Below are positions 48,768-62,811 of a stretch of DNA of 64,000 bases, in pieces; the first letter of the stretch is position 1; each line of letters opens with the position of its first letter. The DNA comes from Pterois miles (Eukaryota > Chordata > Actinopteri > Perciformes > Scorpaenidae). The stretch lies in NCBI GenBank assembly GCA_947000775.1, contig CAMQGK010000567.1, positions 14,114,501-14,178,500 of the forward strand, in the 5' to 3' direction. The position numbers and the translations under genes were made by a program. The notes under the pieces were generated by a model. It searched no databases and was not told the origin of the DNA. It saw nothing but the letters and a program-made list of their open reading frames with translations.

Positions 48768-49007
48768 ATAGGCCTGATTGAGGAATAGTGTTACATATTG
48801 CTCTGCACAGGAGACCCATGCAGCTAAACCTTTTGTAGACTGAGGTCTCCACTTCTCCTGAACAGCACACAGGCCAAGGTCACATTATCAAGACAGTGAA
48901 CTAACAGAAGCCAAAGACAGTGAAATGTGCAAATATTAAATGCTCTGTCAAAGGGAACCTCTATTTAAAGATTATTCAAATGTTACTGTTGTTTTTTTTC
49001 TCCTGGC

Positions 49008-49700
<693 letters not shown>

Positions 49701-50705
49701 ATGGGTGCTATGCTTCCGCAACGGTGCTGTTGGTCAGGGCAGCCTAATCATTTATAACCGCTGGATGAACGCAGTGCAGAGCGATGGCTGTGAGCTATCC
49801 AGTGGAGAACGCTCACATACAAGAACATGTACCAAAAGGCATGTGTGATCAACTCAGCTATGTCAACAAAATACAGAGGAAGACAACGTCATTCTCTGCT
49901 CAGGTACACATTACTCCTCTATGTCTTTACATAGCAAATAGATGTTTGATACTATATTAATGCTCTGGCTATCGTATAGAGCACTTTTAAATAATTTAGC
50001 CTTTAATTTTTGAACAATAATTGTTCATATGAAAGTTATAGTTTATCATCACTCAGCTCAAAACTGTGAGTCATAAACATCTTGGTTTTTGGGGAACAAA
50101 TTTCATGTTTTTGGGGCAACATTGTTTTCTATTCGTATGAACATGTTTCTTATGCTTGTGCCTTGAAAGCCGCTAAAAATAAACAAAGAAGCCACAAGCT
50201 CTGTAAACATAGTAATGCGTATTTAGTGGGTTGGCTCACCTGGGAGCGAACTGGACGGACATTCAAACATTATTGCTACAGTTGAGTCACAGTTCTCTGG
50301 GATACGTGCCAATGCTGGCAGCCCAATTCTGGATATCTCTGCTGTGGCAGGTCCACAGTTTTTCCCTCCAAGCAGCTAATGTTCCCAGCACCAAAAGCAT
50401 CCCCCCCACAGACCCACATATCTGGGTCTCTCACACATAATGCATCGCCTGCAGCAAGAGCGTTTTTCAAAGGCAAGGTGAATACTCAATGACAACTGAA
50501 AGTAACCAGCGGTGTTTCTTGAAATGAAATTCAGTCATTCCTATCATTCGCCTCCCTGTAATGTACTGTCTAATACAATGACAAAATATTTTTAAAAAAT
50601 GTCTTAACAAAAAGCAGCAGTGCAATACTGAAATTTTAATAATTAAAACAAACAGATTAAAAATAGTGTCTTTCTTTGACCTGCACATTTCAAAGCATTT
50701 CAAAG

Positions 50706-51290
50706 AAATAATTTGACATGTCAGGAAATACGCTTATTATTCACTTTCTGGCCAAAGAGTTTGATGAGAAGATTAATCTGTTTGTTAAATATGAAGCTAC
50801 CGCAAGCAGCCTGTTATCTTAGCTCAGGAAACAACCAGGGAAACAGTTAGTCTGGCTGTCTCCAAAGGTAACTAAATCTGCATACCAGCACAGCACACAT
50901 TATAACATATTTGTTGAATCTGTACATAAAAAGCCTAAGTGTGAAAACAACAATTTGCCATTTTATAGGCTGTGACATGTATGTATTTCTTTTCTGTGTC
51001 CATTAACCTCCTGGGGTTTCTGCTGGCTGCCTGGCAGCTGCTCAGAGCCAAGAAATACTCTAAAACAGCAAATAGTTGTTTTTACACTTTGGTTTAAAAA
51101 CAAATATTAGTAAGCTTCAGGTGCTAGTCGGCCAGTTTTATTAAGACATTGAGTCTCCAGAGCTAGAGCTGTTTCCCTGTTTTCAATCTTTATGCTAAGA
51201 TAACCTGGCAGGATGCTGGCTGTCTCATATTTATTGGATAGATAGTACAGTGGTATCAATCCCTTCTGTAATCAAATAACTTTTGCTTTA
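50706..51290. mobile_element. MITE-like repeat ('AATTTGACATGTCAGGAAATACGCTTATT')
   Basis: Includes TTTGATGAGAAGATTAATCTG, AAATATGAAGCTACCGCAAG and AGGGAAACAGTTAGTCTGGC. The complementary arm at 51165-51225 reads GAGCTGTTTCCCTGTTTTCA and TATGCTAAGATAACCTGGCAG. A related copy is at 56195-56480 (AATAGTTTGACATTTTGGGG, GGTTAGCTTAGCATAAAGAG). Confidence 0.6.
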
Positions 51291-51369
51291 ACACAAAATA
51301 GGCTGTCATCAAATAGCATGCAATTGAGGTATTATATATTTAACTTCCTCAGATTTTGACAGACACATC

Positions 51370-51720
51370 AACATGTTTTCATCCCAACTCGTCGCATGCT
51401 GATGCTTTGTCAGATTGTAACGTGAAAGTGAAACGTAACGTATGGGACACCTGGATGAAAGCCTTGTGTCTCCATCCACCTCCCCTCCCGCCCAATCGGT
51501 GTCTCTGTGTCTCTTTAAACTACATCACCACATCATTTTCTCTGAGCTTTACTGTTGATGCGGATGGGTTTACATTATAGTTAATGTAAAGCCCAGTGCG
51601 TCTCCAGCGCTAAAGGCTGGCTTGTGTGGCGGTATTGGATGCCAATGGCCATGACAAAACATCAGTATCACACCATGTGAATGAGAATGGGCTGGGCACA
51701 TACAGTATGACATACCTTGA
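51370..51720. repeat. dispersed repeat related to 17460-17960
   Basis: GTAACGTGAAAGTGAAACGTAACG, GTGCGTCTCCAGCGCTAAAG, TGACAAAACATCAGTATCAC and TGAATGAGAATGGGCTGGGC parallel the mrtfb intron copy. Confidence 0.5.
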
Positions 51721-52339
51721 CACAAATTTGACAGCAATAAAAGTAGTAACTTGAGTGTGTTTTGCAAGTTGACATGTATTACACAGTACAATGATGGGGT
51801 TCACGAGAGCAAGAGAAGAACAGCGAGGAGTGAATCTCCCCTGCTAGACGCAGACAGACCGAAGCAGTCAGACAAGCATTTACTCCCAGTGGTCAGGAGG
51901 CTCATTATCCCCTGTGAAGCTCATATACTTAGAGGAGACGTGAACTCTCATCTTGCTATAATGAGCCTGGCAATCCGCTAGAGACTTCGGCATGAAGCTG
52001 GCCAACTTGGGAGGGAGGCAGCCACCCTCCTGTTGCTCTACAGCTGACTGAGGGAAATGAAAGGAGCCTCTGATGGGGTCCTGAATGGGCTATTAGGTAC
52101 CTACTGCCAGGCATCACTGCTTCCACTGCTCTCTGTGGAGCAGGCTGACCTGACTTCACACAGACTAATGCTGGGTAGCTGTTGAATCTTGCACTTTGTG
52201 AATAGAAGAGAAGGCTACTAGTATTACCTCTGATACATGCCAACTTGTTGCTGTTTTGTTTTATAATCCATCTTACTCCCTGGGTATTTGTCATTTACCA
52301 GATACCCTGTTTGTACAGTGGAAACCCTTTAAAGGGATC

Positions 52340-52575
52340 TTTAGAGGACCAGTGTGTAACAATCACAAGGATCCATTGGCAGAAAATGAATACAATATTA
52401 ACATTTTTTTTACTGAATAATCACCTGGAAATAAGATTTGTTGTGCTTTCATTACCTGAGAATGAGCCATTTTTATCTAAACAGAGAGGCCAAATCTCAC
52501 CCCTTCCAGTGGACCCCATGGGACCTTATTTTGGAAGAATTATGTACTGTAGTCAACGCCGAGAGACAAATATGT
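52340..52575. mobile_element. MITE, 'GGACCAGTGTGTAA' family, copy 4 (5' part)
   Basis: AGAGGACCAGTGTGTAACAA, GGATCCATTGGCAGAAAATG and TTACCTGAGAATGAGCCAT match copies 1 and 2. The 3' half is missing or too diverged to see. Confidence 0.65.
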
Positions 52576-53336
52576 TTGTTAATTTAAAGCATATTTTTGC
52601 AAGACAAGGAAGTCGCAATTTATCACAGTATCATTTAGTTTTGTGTGAAACTGCTAATTGAACTACCTCTCGCATCTCGCACAATATACGTCACCAACAC
52701 TTGCTAGCTAGCTTAGCTATGTTCCACACACAAATGAAATGTTATCTTACCTGATGTGTATTTTTGTGTATTATATTATTATTTTAACTTTTCTTTTCTT
52801 AGAGAAAGGGAAACATGTCCAGTATTTTCCTTTTGGAGAGTTTCCTACATGTTTGGTCCTGGTTATTCATACATTATCTTGTACATTGCATATAGTGTTT
52901 TTCTGAGATGTGCATGAGAGAGTACATTTAAGTACTTCTAACTTTAGACTTAAGAGTAATTTGTGGATCTTCTATTTTGAAAAAGATTTATTATTGTGAG
53001 GCTATCAGAGCAGCGTCAGTAAGAAAAAGGAAATGCCTGCACACTGCATGCCACAATATTTTTATTAACAATGTTTTGATTGGGACTGACCCAAGAGCTT
53101 CGAAGCTTTAATTATTACCTCCACATCAGTATTCAAACGCTATGTTTTTTTTTTGTTTGTATACTGTGTAAGTATGTAATAATAATAATGTAGAAATACC
53201 AAAAAAGACCATGAAATAATGAATAATAATGATATTGATTGTTGTGTGTAGAGGTGCTGTGTTTACAGTAGTGTAACACTGTCCCGGATACTGAAATGAT
53301 GGAAATGGAGACAGACAAACAGAAGAACAAGTCAGC

Positions 53337-53486
53337 ACGCTGCAAAGCGCCACACTGCACAGCGCCTCGCTGCAAAGCGCCTCGCTGCAAAGCGCCACGC
53401 TGCAAAGCGCCACACTGCACAGCGCCTCGCTGCAAAGCGCCTCGCTGCAAAGCGCCTCGCTGCAAAGCGTCTCGCTGCAAAGCGCC
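53337..53486. repeat. GC-rich 15-bp minisatellite, 10 units
   Basis: Consensus (A/T)CGCTGCAAAGCGCC. Units in order: a, b, t, t, a, b, t, t, t', t, where a starts ACGC, b is ACACTGCACAGCGCC, t starts TCGC and t' has one change. Units 1-4 (60 bp) and 5-8 are identical, so a 60-bp block was duplicated. Because 15 is a multiple of 3, several frames are open on both strands (for example Arg-Cys-Lys-Ala-Pro on plus, Leu-Cys-Ser-Glu-Ala on minus). There is no splice or homology evidence that any of them is coding. Confidence 0.95.
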
Positions 53487-55453
53487 AAATACCTTTAAAT
53501 ATTACACACCGAAGCTTCAATGGCCAAAAAACGGTTGTAGTTTCAATCCTGCCTGGATCTTCGTCATGTGAAAGTGGACTTTACTCTAGTTTCTGTTTTC
53601 CTAGATTTTAACTAAGTACAATTATTTATTTGTATTTTTATTTTTGCATGAATGCTACTATAATATTTTCAGAATTAGTAAGTTGTGTACTTTATATTTA
53701 AACTGATTAAAATGTCTTCATTGTCTAATCTGTTAATAGTTAAAAGGAGAAATTGATGTTAATGATAAGTGAACAATGAGTATTTTCTGCACAGCTCAGT
53801 GTTCCACTGTTATTTTTGGTGAGATTCAGTCTCGTCCTGCTGGCATCAGAGATATCTTTTCTGAGAGAGACTTGACCGCAGTAGCAGAAATACATTGAGT
53901 TTCAGAAAAAAAAACAATAAATAAAGAGAGAAATGTTTCTAAAATAGCCATTTTACAAAAATAACAGGTTTCTCCTTACAGCTTTTTGAAGTCTTTCCAG
54001 TGGCTATTTCCAGCTATAGAGCAGTCAGATATTAAGTCTTTTTTCTCGTTGTCAGAATAAGCTGAACACTTCAGCAAAGTTCAACTGTTTCTGAACTGAA
54101 TATATTTTCTTGTTACACATAAAGTGACCGATGCCTTTTGGTTTGTGTGACAAATATAAAAAATATACCAATCGCAGCATCTGAAAGGTTACACACTAAT
54201 CTGCTCATGACATGTGTTAAATACTTCAAAACTAAACTCTGTGCTACTTCAGCGATACACATTTTCAAAAGTGCTTCTTTCTTGTGAAGAATGAGTATCA
54301 TCTAAACACAAAAGTTCACTTCATCTTAAACCCTCAAGCTGGGCGCATAGCTAATCAGATTTTGCTCAGTTTCTTTCTGCTTTGAGAGGCATTTCTAAAA
54401 GACACTCAATTTTACACGCTCAATTTCAAAACTCTGTCTCGACCACAGATAGCTATCAGCGATAAATGTGAAAAAAGGCTTTGGACTTTTGTGAGCTGCC
54501 AGTCCATCTAGTGATTGGTTTGGACTAAACAAAAAACAAATTATGCATTTTTCTCAGCCAGTGTGAACTCAATTTTCAGAAGACATATTGGAAGCACAAA
54601 AAGAAATTTGTAAAAAAAGAGCTATGGGAAATGGGCCACTTTGACAGCAGTGACTTCAGTGAAGACGAACTAAATTATGCTGCTTTACCAGATGCACATT
54701 TAACAGCTTGAACAAAATGTATTAACAATACAAAGACAGTTTCTAATAGCGTGGTGACCCTGAAGCTCATACTACTGTCACACTTCAGCATCTTTTTCAT
54801 CTGTAGGAAATCTCAGAGTAATATCCTGCAGCTGTAGCATCAGGTCATGAAATACTTTGCACAGTACAGTGTGCTATCAGGACTGTCTCACTCATGGTCA
54901 ACCTGGCTATTTTTTTCTGTTACCATGACAACATTTCTCTGCGCTCCGCAGCCTCCTGATTGTGTGGAAAATGAACAGGACGACAAAAGGGAAAAATGTC
55001 AGACGCTGAGCAGCAGCGACTGAAAACGGACTAACAGCCACCACTGACTGGCCTACTTTGACTACAAATTACTTAAAAGCTCAGCTTGATGTCTTTGAGA
55101 TGTTGCATATCTGACCAATTTTAGTCTCAGTGTTCTCAGCTATCTATAGTCATGGAAAAGTATGTCGCTCCATCTTACAGGCCAATCCTTCACTGTCATC
55201 CTAAATTAATAAAATCTGTCACATGGTGTGAAACTCTGGTCTGGTTTTATAGGTTGATTTAGAAATACCACAGACCCCTGATATGTCATACAGTGGCGGA
55301 CTGTCAGCTGGTGCAGTTTAGACTTTAGAAAAGTTTGGGTGTCATTTTTCCACTACCTCCTATTATCTGCTTTAACTAGGACAAAAATAAAATGAACACA
55401 AGCACACTGTCCATTTACATGGCTTACAGTGGATCCAAAAAGCACAAAGGGAG

Positions 55454-55760
55454 GGCTTAAAGGGGAACTACAACCAAATTATGTTATTACTATGGTCTTA
55501 GACAGTCCAAAAATATTAGTGAGCATGAACAACTCAAACATATAAAACTCAAACATATTATGTTATAGGGTATCAATTCTGGAGACTGATTTTATACACC
55601 AACAAAATATTTGCTCTTTTTATACCCAAATTAGCTTTATTGTAGTGTTGTCAGTTATGAAACAGAAAATGTACCCATATATGTTTCTCAGCTTTATCTA
55701 GAACATCTCTCCCCATTCATTGTCTATGGAGCAGCTCCACACTTTATACCTTACCGTTTT

Positions 55761-55836
<76 letters not shown>

Positions 55837-55882
55837 GAAAATAGGGCCCAGGTTGAAAAATACTGAAGTTACCCTTTAAGAG
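55454..55882. mobile_element. MITE with CA repeat, 'TTAAAGGGGAACTACA' family
   Basis: Left end CTTAAAGGGGAACTACAACC, right end ACTGAAGTTACCCTTTAAGA, giving short terminal inverted repeats (TTAAAGGG / CCCTTTAA). It is internally non-coding. A (CA)n run at 55763-55835 sits near the right end. Confidence 0.65.
55763..55835. repeat. (CA)36 microsatellite
   Basis: A pure CA run of about 72 bases inside the 55454 MITE. Confidence 0.97.
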
Positions 55883-56194
55883 TTGTCAGAACCATTAACT
55901 ATCCTAATGGGTGGCTCTGTATAGTGCTTCGTGTGGCTGTCTGCCTCATGGGGATAGAGAAAGAACAAAGAAGCCTTTCAGATAAACGGCTAAATGTCTA
56001 AAATTCTTTTTTTGCCCAGTGACTTTTCTCCAGACGTCCTCAATGATCATGCTGCTGAAAGTTTGCAGGTGCACTGGGGATAAATAACTTACTGTGTGCT
56101 TTATAGAAGTAAATTAACTCTGGAAGCTGCATCTGTCTGTAACCAAATTACATATTATTTTGATTAATTCAGTGTAAAGCTCCACACTGTCAGG

Positions 56195-56480
56195 ATTTTA
56201 AGGAATAGTTTGACATTTTGGGGAATTCATTTCGGGAGAGACTGAAACAGCAGCAGTTGGTTAGCTTAGCATAAAGAGTGGAAACAGTTGGCCTGGCTTG
56301 GTTCAAAGGTAATAACATCTACCATCCAGCACTTCTACAGCTCACTATTTAACATGTTATGTCTAGTTTATGGTGACTTTGCTTTCTCTGCTGGCTGCAG
56401 AGTTCAGTAATGTGATCAAGCTGGTAAAATCTACCTTTCAATCAGTCCGGTGCAAGAAGACTGTACCTTTTTGACAACAA
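56195..56480. mobile_element. MITE-like repeat, second copy of the 50706 family
   Basis: AAGGAATAGTTTGACATTTTG, TTGGTTAGCTTAGCATAAAG, AAACAGTTGGCCTGGCTTGG and CAGCACTTCTACAGCTCACT. It is the left half only. Confidence 0.55.
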
Positions 56481-58068
56481 AGTAGTTTGCCTCTTTATTC
56501 ATAATAGTATCTATCTCCCACTAAGACTCCTCCACATGCTGTCTCATGTTAGAACAATGAGCAGTTAATGCCGTATCAAGAGAATCTGGAGATGAAAAGA
56601 AACCACAGTCGAGGAAATCAAATCAGAAGGTTGTGTCTATTTGTTTGTGCGTCTCACTTTGAAGCGGAAAGCTTCAAGCCACGGCGGCATGAATAATTCC
56701 TCCAGCTGTGAGCAGAGGCCAAAACACTGGGTCACATGACAAAAGACGGCACTTCTGCTTTATACTGATTTCACAACCTTTTTCATATCAAGACTGTTAT
56801 TTAGCTGCAATTTACTGTTGCAAATTAAATCTCCTCCTTTCACCAACAAATGTTAATTTCATCACAGATCTAAAGAACAACAATATTTCATTTGATGATC
56901 AAAATAATGGTAAATGAAGGCAAAGTAGCTTATGTAACTCAACAACACTTTGTCATGAAGTGTCCTAAAAACGTGGGATAATAGAGCTTGATGCAGTGAT
57001 GAACGTTGATAATTCAGAATGGGAAAGGTCAGCATGCGAACTGCAAGGTTTCCAAGAAATATTAGCTGCTATTTGATAAAACCCTCATATTGTTGTTGAT
57101 TTCTTTTTGATTTTATATTTTATAGCTACTTTGATCTTCACTGTAAACCTCATGGTTATGTACAGAGAAATCAAATAACTATTAATTATCTTTTGGATAA
57201 CAGGATTGTGTATTGAAAGAAGCAAACATGGATTTTCTCGTCAAGTGAAACTCTTACTTTGGAAAGTACACTTGAAATCTGATTCCCTTCAACTTGTTCA
57301 AAACACTGATGTTAAAATGACATGTAGAGGAAGATGGTTGAAAAGACCAGATAAATATAGAGCCTAATGTGCAGGATTAGACTAGACTGGACTTAAAAAA
57401 GAACACAAGCAGACACAGAACAGATGTACCTGCATCAATACAAGTGTAGATCAAAACCTTTGTCACAGAAAAGTTTAATGCAGCTTTTTCCACTTTTAAG
57501 ACACAGCATCAAAACCACTTAAGCATTTTGTCACACTGCTGACACAGGGTGGAAATGCTAATGTAATTCACCATACATCTATTTACAGTTTTCACGGTAC
57601 CACATCGACCAGATCCTTGACTCCATATATAACTGAAAGGATATACGGAATGATATAAGGAATACAATACTAGGTAGTAGTAGTACTAGTGGTAGTCTAT
57701 ACGCTTCTTTCACAAGGTGAAAACAGAGGACTGAACATGACGGATACACAAGAAGTTGTTATGATACCGCTCTCACTGTATCTTACAGTGTAACCGCTGT
57801 ATACTGTATCTTCATTCCACACGGTCATGTCATTGTGAAAATATCTGTGTATTGGATGATCAGGTGAGATAAAGACGAAAAATGAGAGGAGCCTTCTGTG
57901 TCTTTCTTCTTGGCTTTACTCGTCTGTTTCTCTTCTTGGGCACAGATTAGCTTGAGCTGAACAGCCAATCAGAGTGATTTCTTTAACCGACGGGTGTCGC
58001 TGCCGCCGATTCAACAAGCTGAATCAGCCGAATAACCTCCAGCATGAGCAGACTAGAGAAGCTGCATG

Positions 58069-58387
58069 TGATTATTTCATTCACATATATTGAGGTCAGA
58101 GGTCAACGGCCCCCTTTGAAAATGGCCATGACATTTATTCCTCACCAAAAATTAGTGTAATTTATCCTTCACAACAAGCTAGTATGACATGATTGGTACC
58201 AATGGATTCCTTAGGTTTTCTAGTTTCATATGCTACCAGTGACTTTAAAACTGAGCCCGCTACAAGCTAGAAATCAAAAGCTGCGTGAATGCATTAAAGA
58301 AATTAGTGGTGTTAGTGGTGAAATTAGTGGTGCGCATTAATGCAAACAAATTTGCATTAATGTGTTATTAGCACTTTGACAGCCCTA
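58069..58387. mobile_element. non-autonomous DNA transposon, 'AGGGCTGTCA' family, copy D (5'-truncated)
   Basis: Only the 3' half remains: TGAGGTCAGAGGTCAACGGC ... TTGGTACCAATGGATTCCTTAGG ... CTTTGACAGCCCTAA end. Confidence 0.7.
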
Positions 58388-60392
58388 ATTTTTACATTTT
58401 TTCAACATTAAAAGAAAAGTTATCCTATAACATGGATGTCACAGTATCCAGGTGGTTTATGGGTTTCTGTCGGTGAAGACAACCCCCTCCAACACACTGG
58501 AACCGTCTCAGCAATCCATGTGATAGCATTATTGCTCAAATGCTAACCAAGAGAGATTACATTCAAACTCCCCACTGTGTGAGCATTTAATCAGACTCTC
58601 TCCCTGTCTGAGCAGAATTACAACACTCTCCCATTCCCACCTGCTACCACCTAAAGCATGGCATAGAATGACTTGCGCCACTAAATTTCTGGCAAAGATG
58701 CACCTGCAGTTGTCATGCAGTTGTTGCAGCAGCTTGGTTGCACAAACTGTTGAAATGTATGCTTGTGCATTTGATCTGTAGTCTCAGAGTAGTAGTAGTT
58801 TCAAGAACATGACCCCAACAGATACTGCACTTTCATTACAGTGCTGGGAAGCTTGATTGGTGCACTATGTCATACTCATTATTTACTCAGGCAGATTATG
58901 AAATCTGAAATGTCAAACTTGATGCCTTGTGCACAAAAACAACAGTAATAACATACAAAATAATTGCTCTACACATAAACTAATCAACACCCAAGATTCG
59001 GCAAACTACTAAAAACATCCTGAGAGACTTTCTTAGGACATAAATAAAACCATGAAAGACATATTAGATGTTATTCATATAGTAAATCTTAGATTTTATT
59101 TATAGGTGGAGTTGAAAATAAGACAAAACAGACAACTGGGACTCATTTTCAGCTGTGTGTGTTTTTTTGTTGTTTTTGTGAAAGGTGTATAGAAAATATC
59201 ATCCACATGATGAAGCTGTAACAAACAAAGGTTTTGTTCACTTCACTGTATGATTCATAATAGAAAAATAGTGACTCATCAACAGTGTTTCAGAGGTGTC
59301 AATGACACTGAGCAGCCCCACAGCAAGAACACGAACTGGTGGAGGGTATAAACAGCAGCCCAGCTAATTTATAAAATGTTTGTTTGACTTATTAATTATA
59401 TTATATTTTACAACTGAACATTTAAATGAAATGTCGTCTAGAGTACATCTGGTCCTAATAAAGGTACAGTGTTTTCACTTTAAAAGGAAGTTTCGTCTTT
59501 GGAGGCTGTGCAAACTATTTATAGTGAACTTTAAATAAGCGTAAAGACAAGACATGCAAAAACTCCCCTGACGATTGTAAATAAAAGTAGCCTCCCATAG
59601 CTAAGATGATTCAACATCAAACGGAAAAAAGAGCAAGATTTCTCAAGTGGCAGATGGTGAGCCTCCTTCCACTAATCATAATTTTAGATAAAAAGATTTC
59701 TCTAAAAATAAATAGCCATTTTTTTGCAGATCTGTGCCTGTCAAGGCCCCTTCATCATCTGTTACTGTTTGTAAATGATCAGTAATTAATAGCTGAGGGT
59801 GCATCATGGTTGACAGTCTGTACGAACACTGGAATAAAGCGCTATACATAGGATTCAAGTAAATTTGACAACCGTGAGGTTAATCAATCTCTAATACAGA
59901 GTAGATACAAAAATCTCATTAACAGTAATAATATTCAGACTGTATTGTAGGATCTACAAAAACAAGATTCAAAGCTTGTGAAAAGCTGCACCGGTTGGTT
60001 TAGTAGTAAGTGTAATTTACACACTGAGAGTCCATTTAAATTAAACAACAACCCGGGTTTTCAGCTATGCAGCGGCCATAATTAATTGCAGCATCATTAT
60101 ATGATCCTTCCGTGCTTTTGTTCTATTCTGGGCAATTTATTTGACCCTTCTAAATAATTGCAAAAATGAATCCTCTACAGAGCTGCATCCTTGTTGGGAG
60201 TTTGCTTAGATATCACTTGTGTTACAACTGTGTGGGAGACGTGATAATAACAGAGGCTAGGAGGGTTACAGCTTGAATTAAAACTGTTTCACTTTAACAT
60301 ATTCTCATTATACTGGCTTTTAGGAGGTGATACCTTGTGAAGAGTCTCTGCTCCTTGTTTTGCTAGGAAACATATGATGTAATGCTAGATAT

Positions 60393-60960
60393 TAGGGCTG
60401 TCAGAGTTAACGTGTTAATGCAAATTCATTTTAACACCACTAATTTCTTTAATGCATTAATGCAGCTTGCGATTTTTAATTAACATCTTAAAAATCTGAT
60501 GAGCTGCCCATATTTCAGAGGGTGTACCCTGGCAACCACTGGCTCCGTTTTAAAGTGAGAGTGAAGATCCTGGCATCATGTGAAACAAGAAAAACCTAAG
60601 GAATCCATTGGTACCAACTATGCCATAGTTTGTCAAGAAGAAGGATAAATAATTTAATATTTTATGCTAAATTTTGGCAAGGAAAAACTGGCACAGCTAT
60701 TTTGCAAATGCAGTACCTGTGAGGGTTTCTGGACAATATTCGTCATTGTTTTGTGTTGTTAATTGATTTCCAGTTGTAAATATATACACACACACTACAT
60801 ACAGGCAAGCATATTTGCCCACTCACGTGTTGATAACAGTATTAAATACTTGACAAATCTCCCTTTAAGGTACATTCAGAACAGATAAAAGATGTGATTA
60901 ATCATGATTGACTATGGACGATGATGTGATTAATTGTGAATATTTTAATTGATAGTCCTA
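60393..60960. mobile_element. non-autonomous DNA transposon, 'AGGGCTGTCA' family, copy E (inverted, internally deleted)
   Basis: Begins TAGGGCTGTCAGAGTTAACG and ends ATTGATAGTCCTA. It shares GAATCCATTGGTACCAAC and GGGTTTCTGGACAATATTCG with copy C, but the central part present in C (the ACCTCTGACCTC region) is missing. Confidence 0.75.
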
Positions 60961-61499
60961 ATTGCAATAAATTTCAGCACACATTGATCAGTGACAAAGA
61001 TCTCAAAAACCAAAGTGTGAATGAAAGAAAGGGCAGGGGTAGAGAAAAATCATCAGAAAGGATTGTCATCTTGAAACCATTAATATAATGTGGCAAAGAC
61101 TTTTTTCAAGGTATTTTCTATGAACCAAAGAAGGACGTTCGGATGCACAGATATCATCATCGCTTTTCTCAAGACAAAACAAGCGTTGAAACCAAAACTG
61201 TCCTAAAAGAGGTAACAGAGCAGATCAGTGCCTTGTGTGGCATTATACATTTAGTTAAATTCACAGCCAAAATCTACTTGTTTCTAAAACCCAATCAGTA
61301 ACTCTTCGTTATTAGTATGTTATTAGTGCCTGTATTAAAGCCCTGTCAGTCAGTTTGGGAATGAGGCAGGTTCCAATGCTGTGCTTTGAATTTTGTTGTT
61401 GTTGATTTGGATTATGGACGATACCTTCACAGATCATTCTAAAACTCAACACAAATAGCTGTCTAGTAACAGAGCTATTGCACACAGATCTCTCTCTTG

Positions 61500-61880
61500 T
61501 GTCTCTCTCTCTCCCTGACTTACTCACTCATCGGGGTCGCTTCTACTTTGTGTTGTCTCCCTCCCTCCCTCTCTGTATCTGTGACCGACTCTGGAGTGAA
61601 GCAGCCTCAGAGGTGTCTGACACCCTCCAGCACAGACAGGTGCACCGCTTCAGAGATGCTGTCTCTCTCCAACTATTTAGACTGCCATTTGGAAAGAGCT
61701 TGAACTGATTTTGCATAATAACCGTTTTTTTTTTCAACAAGGAGAGCAAAGTACAGGAGCGCACTGAGCTTTTACGCATGGAAGTTGGAATAATTACATT
61801 TACGCATGGCTGTTTCTCGTCTCTTCGGAAGATGCGTCCGGGCTTGTAAGAGCTTGTCACGGGGTAAAAAGTGAGCAACG
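61500..61880 (+). promoter_or_regulatory. shisa9: probable promoter / 5' UTR of shisa9
   Basis: The block before the shisa9 start is pyrimidine-rich (CTCTCTCT and CCCTCCCT runs at about 61490-61580) and lacks transposon sequence. The ATG at 61881 has A at -3 (ACGATGC). No transcription start site can be fixed from sequence alone. Confidence 0.35.
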
Positions 61881-62386
61881 ATGCGGGGCACTGAGCTGCT
61901 GCTCGGTTACTTTCTGGTGAAAGTTATGGTGTGCGACGCGGAGGGCGAGCCGGGTCAGACCGTCGATGACTTCATGCTGGTGACCGGGTTTAACGACTCG
62001 AAAGGGGATAGCGAAGTCACGGAGAGCCCGCACATTGAGGACAAGTGTCGCGGCTACTACGACGTGATGGGCCAGTGGGACCCGCCGTTCGTGTGCAAGA
62101 CGGGCAGCTACCTGTACTGCTGCGGCACCTGTGGCTTCAGGTTCTGCTGCGCGTTTAAAAGCTCCCGGCTGGACCAGACCACCTGTAAGAACTACGACAC
62201 CCCACCGTGGATGATGACAGGAAGACCCCCGCCGAAAGTGGACGTGGCGCTGGACGCTGCCAAGGATAAAACCAACCTCATTGTGTACGTCATATGCGGG
62301 GTCGTGGCCATAATGGCACTGATAGGAATTTTCACCAAGCTAGGTTTGGAAAAGACGCACCGTCCGCACCGAGAAAATATGTCAAG
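61881..62386 (+). CDS. shisa9: Shisa family member 9 (CKAMP44), first coding exon; gene runs off the window
   Basis: Single-pass membrane protein that associates with AMPA-type glutamate receptors and modulates synaptic short-term plasticity. The exon encodes 168 codons plus two bases, with the donor at 62387 (GTTGGT) after HRENMSR. Residues 1 to about 20 (MRGTELLLGYFLVKVMVCDA) look like a signal peptide. A poorly conserved acidic linker follows. The Shisa Cys-rich domain is at about 55-110: CRGYYDVMGQWDPPF, CCGTCGFRFCC and TCKNYDTPPW. The transmembrane helix is at about 135-155 (LIVYVICGVVAIMALIGIF), followed by cytosolic FTKLGLEKTHRPHREN. The exon boundary falls at the same MSR position as I recall for human SHISA9. 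The downstream exons, with the cytoplasmic tail and PDZ-binding end, are not in the remaining 1.6 kb. Teleosts can carry a and b copies; which one this is cannot be told here. Confidence 0.93.
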
Positions 62387-62811
62387 GTTGGTCATCATGT
62401 TTCCAACGTTTTTTTTTTTTTCATTTCAGAGTTGTGCGTTATTTGTCCTGTTTCAGTTCTGATTTGATCTGTCAAAATCATCCTATCTGCTGTGTTCCTG
62501 AGCCTGTGGTGTATATCCTCGCCTCTGCGCGCAAAACCCTCCAATTTTATCCAAACCAAGTCACAAAGCAACAACTTGCTTTGTAAATAAAACTGTGCAG
62601 CACTGTGAAAATGAAGTTCAGCTGCACTCAAAGTGATATCAACCTGGGATTTTATAGGGAAATGGATTTAGCTGTACCACAGTTCAGTGAAACATCAGTT
62701 TCCTCCAGTTAGAGACAAGTTGGATGTCACTCAGTGTCATTGCATACACAGCCTGCACAACAGTAGCATAACTCACAAGCACATTTTTGTCAGTGCTGCA
62801 GACAAATAAGG

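Noticed and set aside
52245..52661. 138-codon plus-strand ORF
   Set aside because: It overlaps MITE copy 4 and has no family resemblance.
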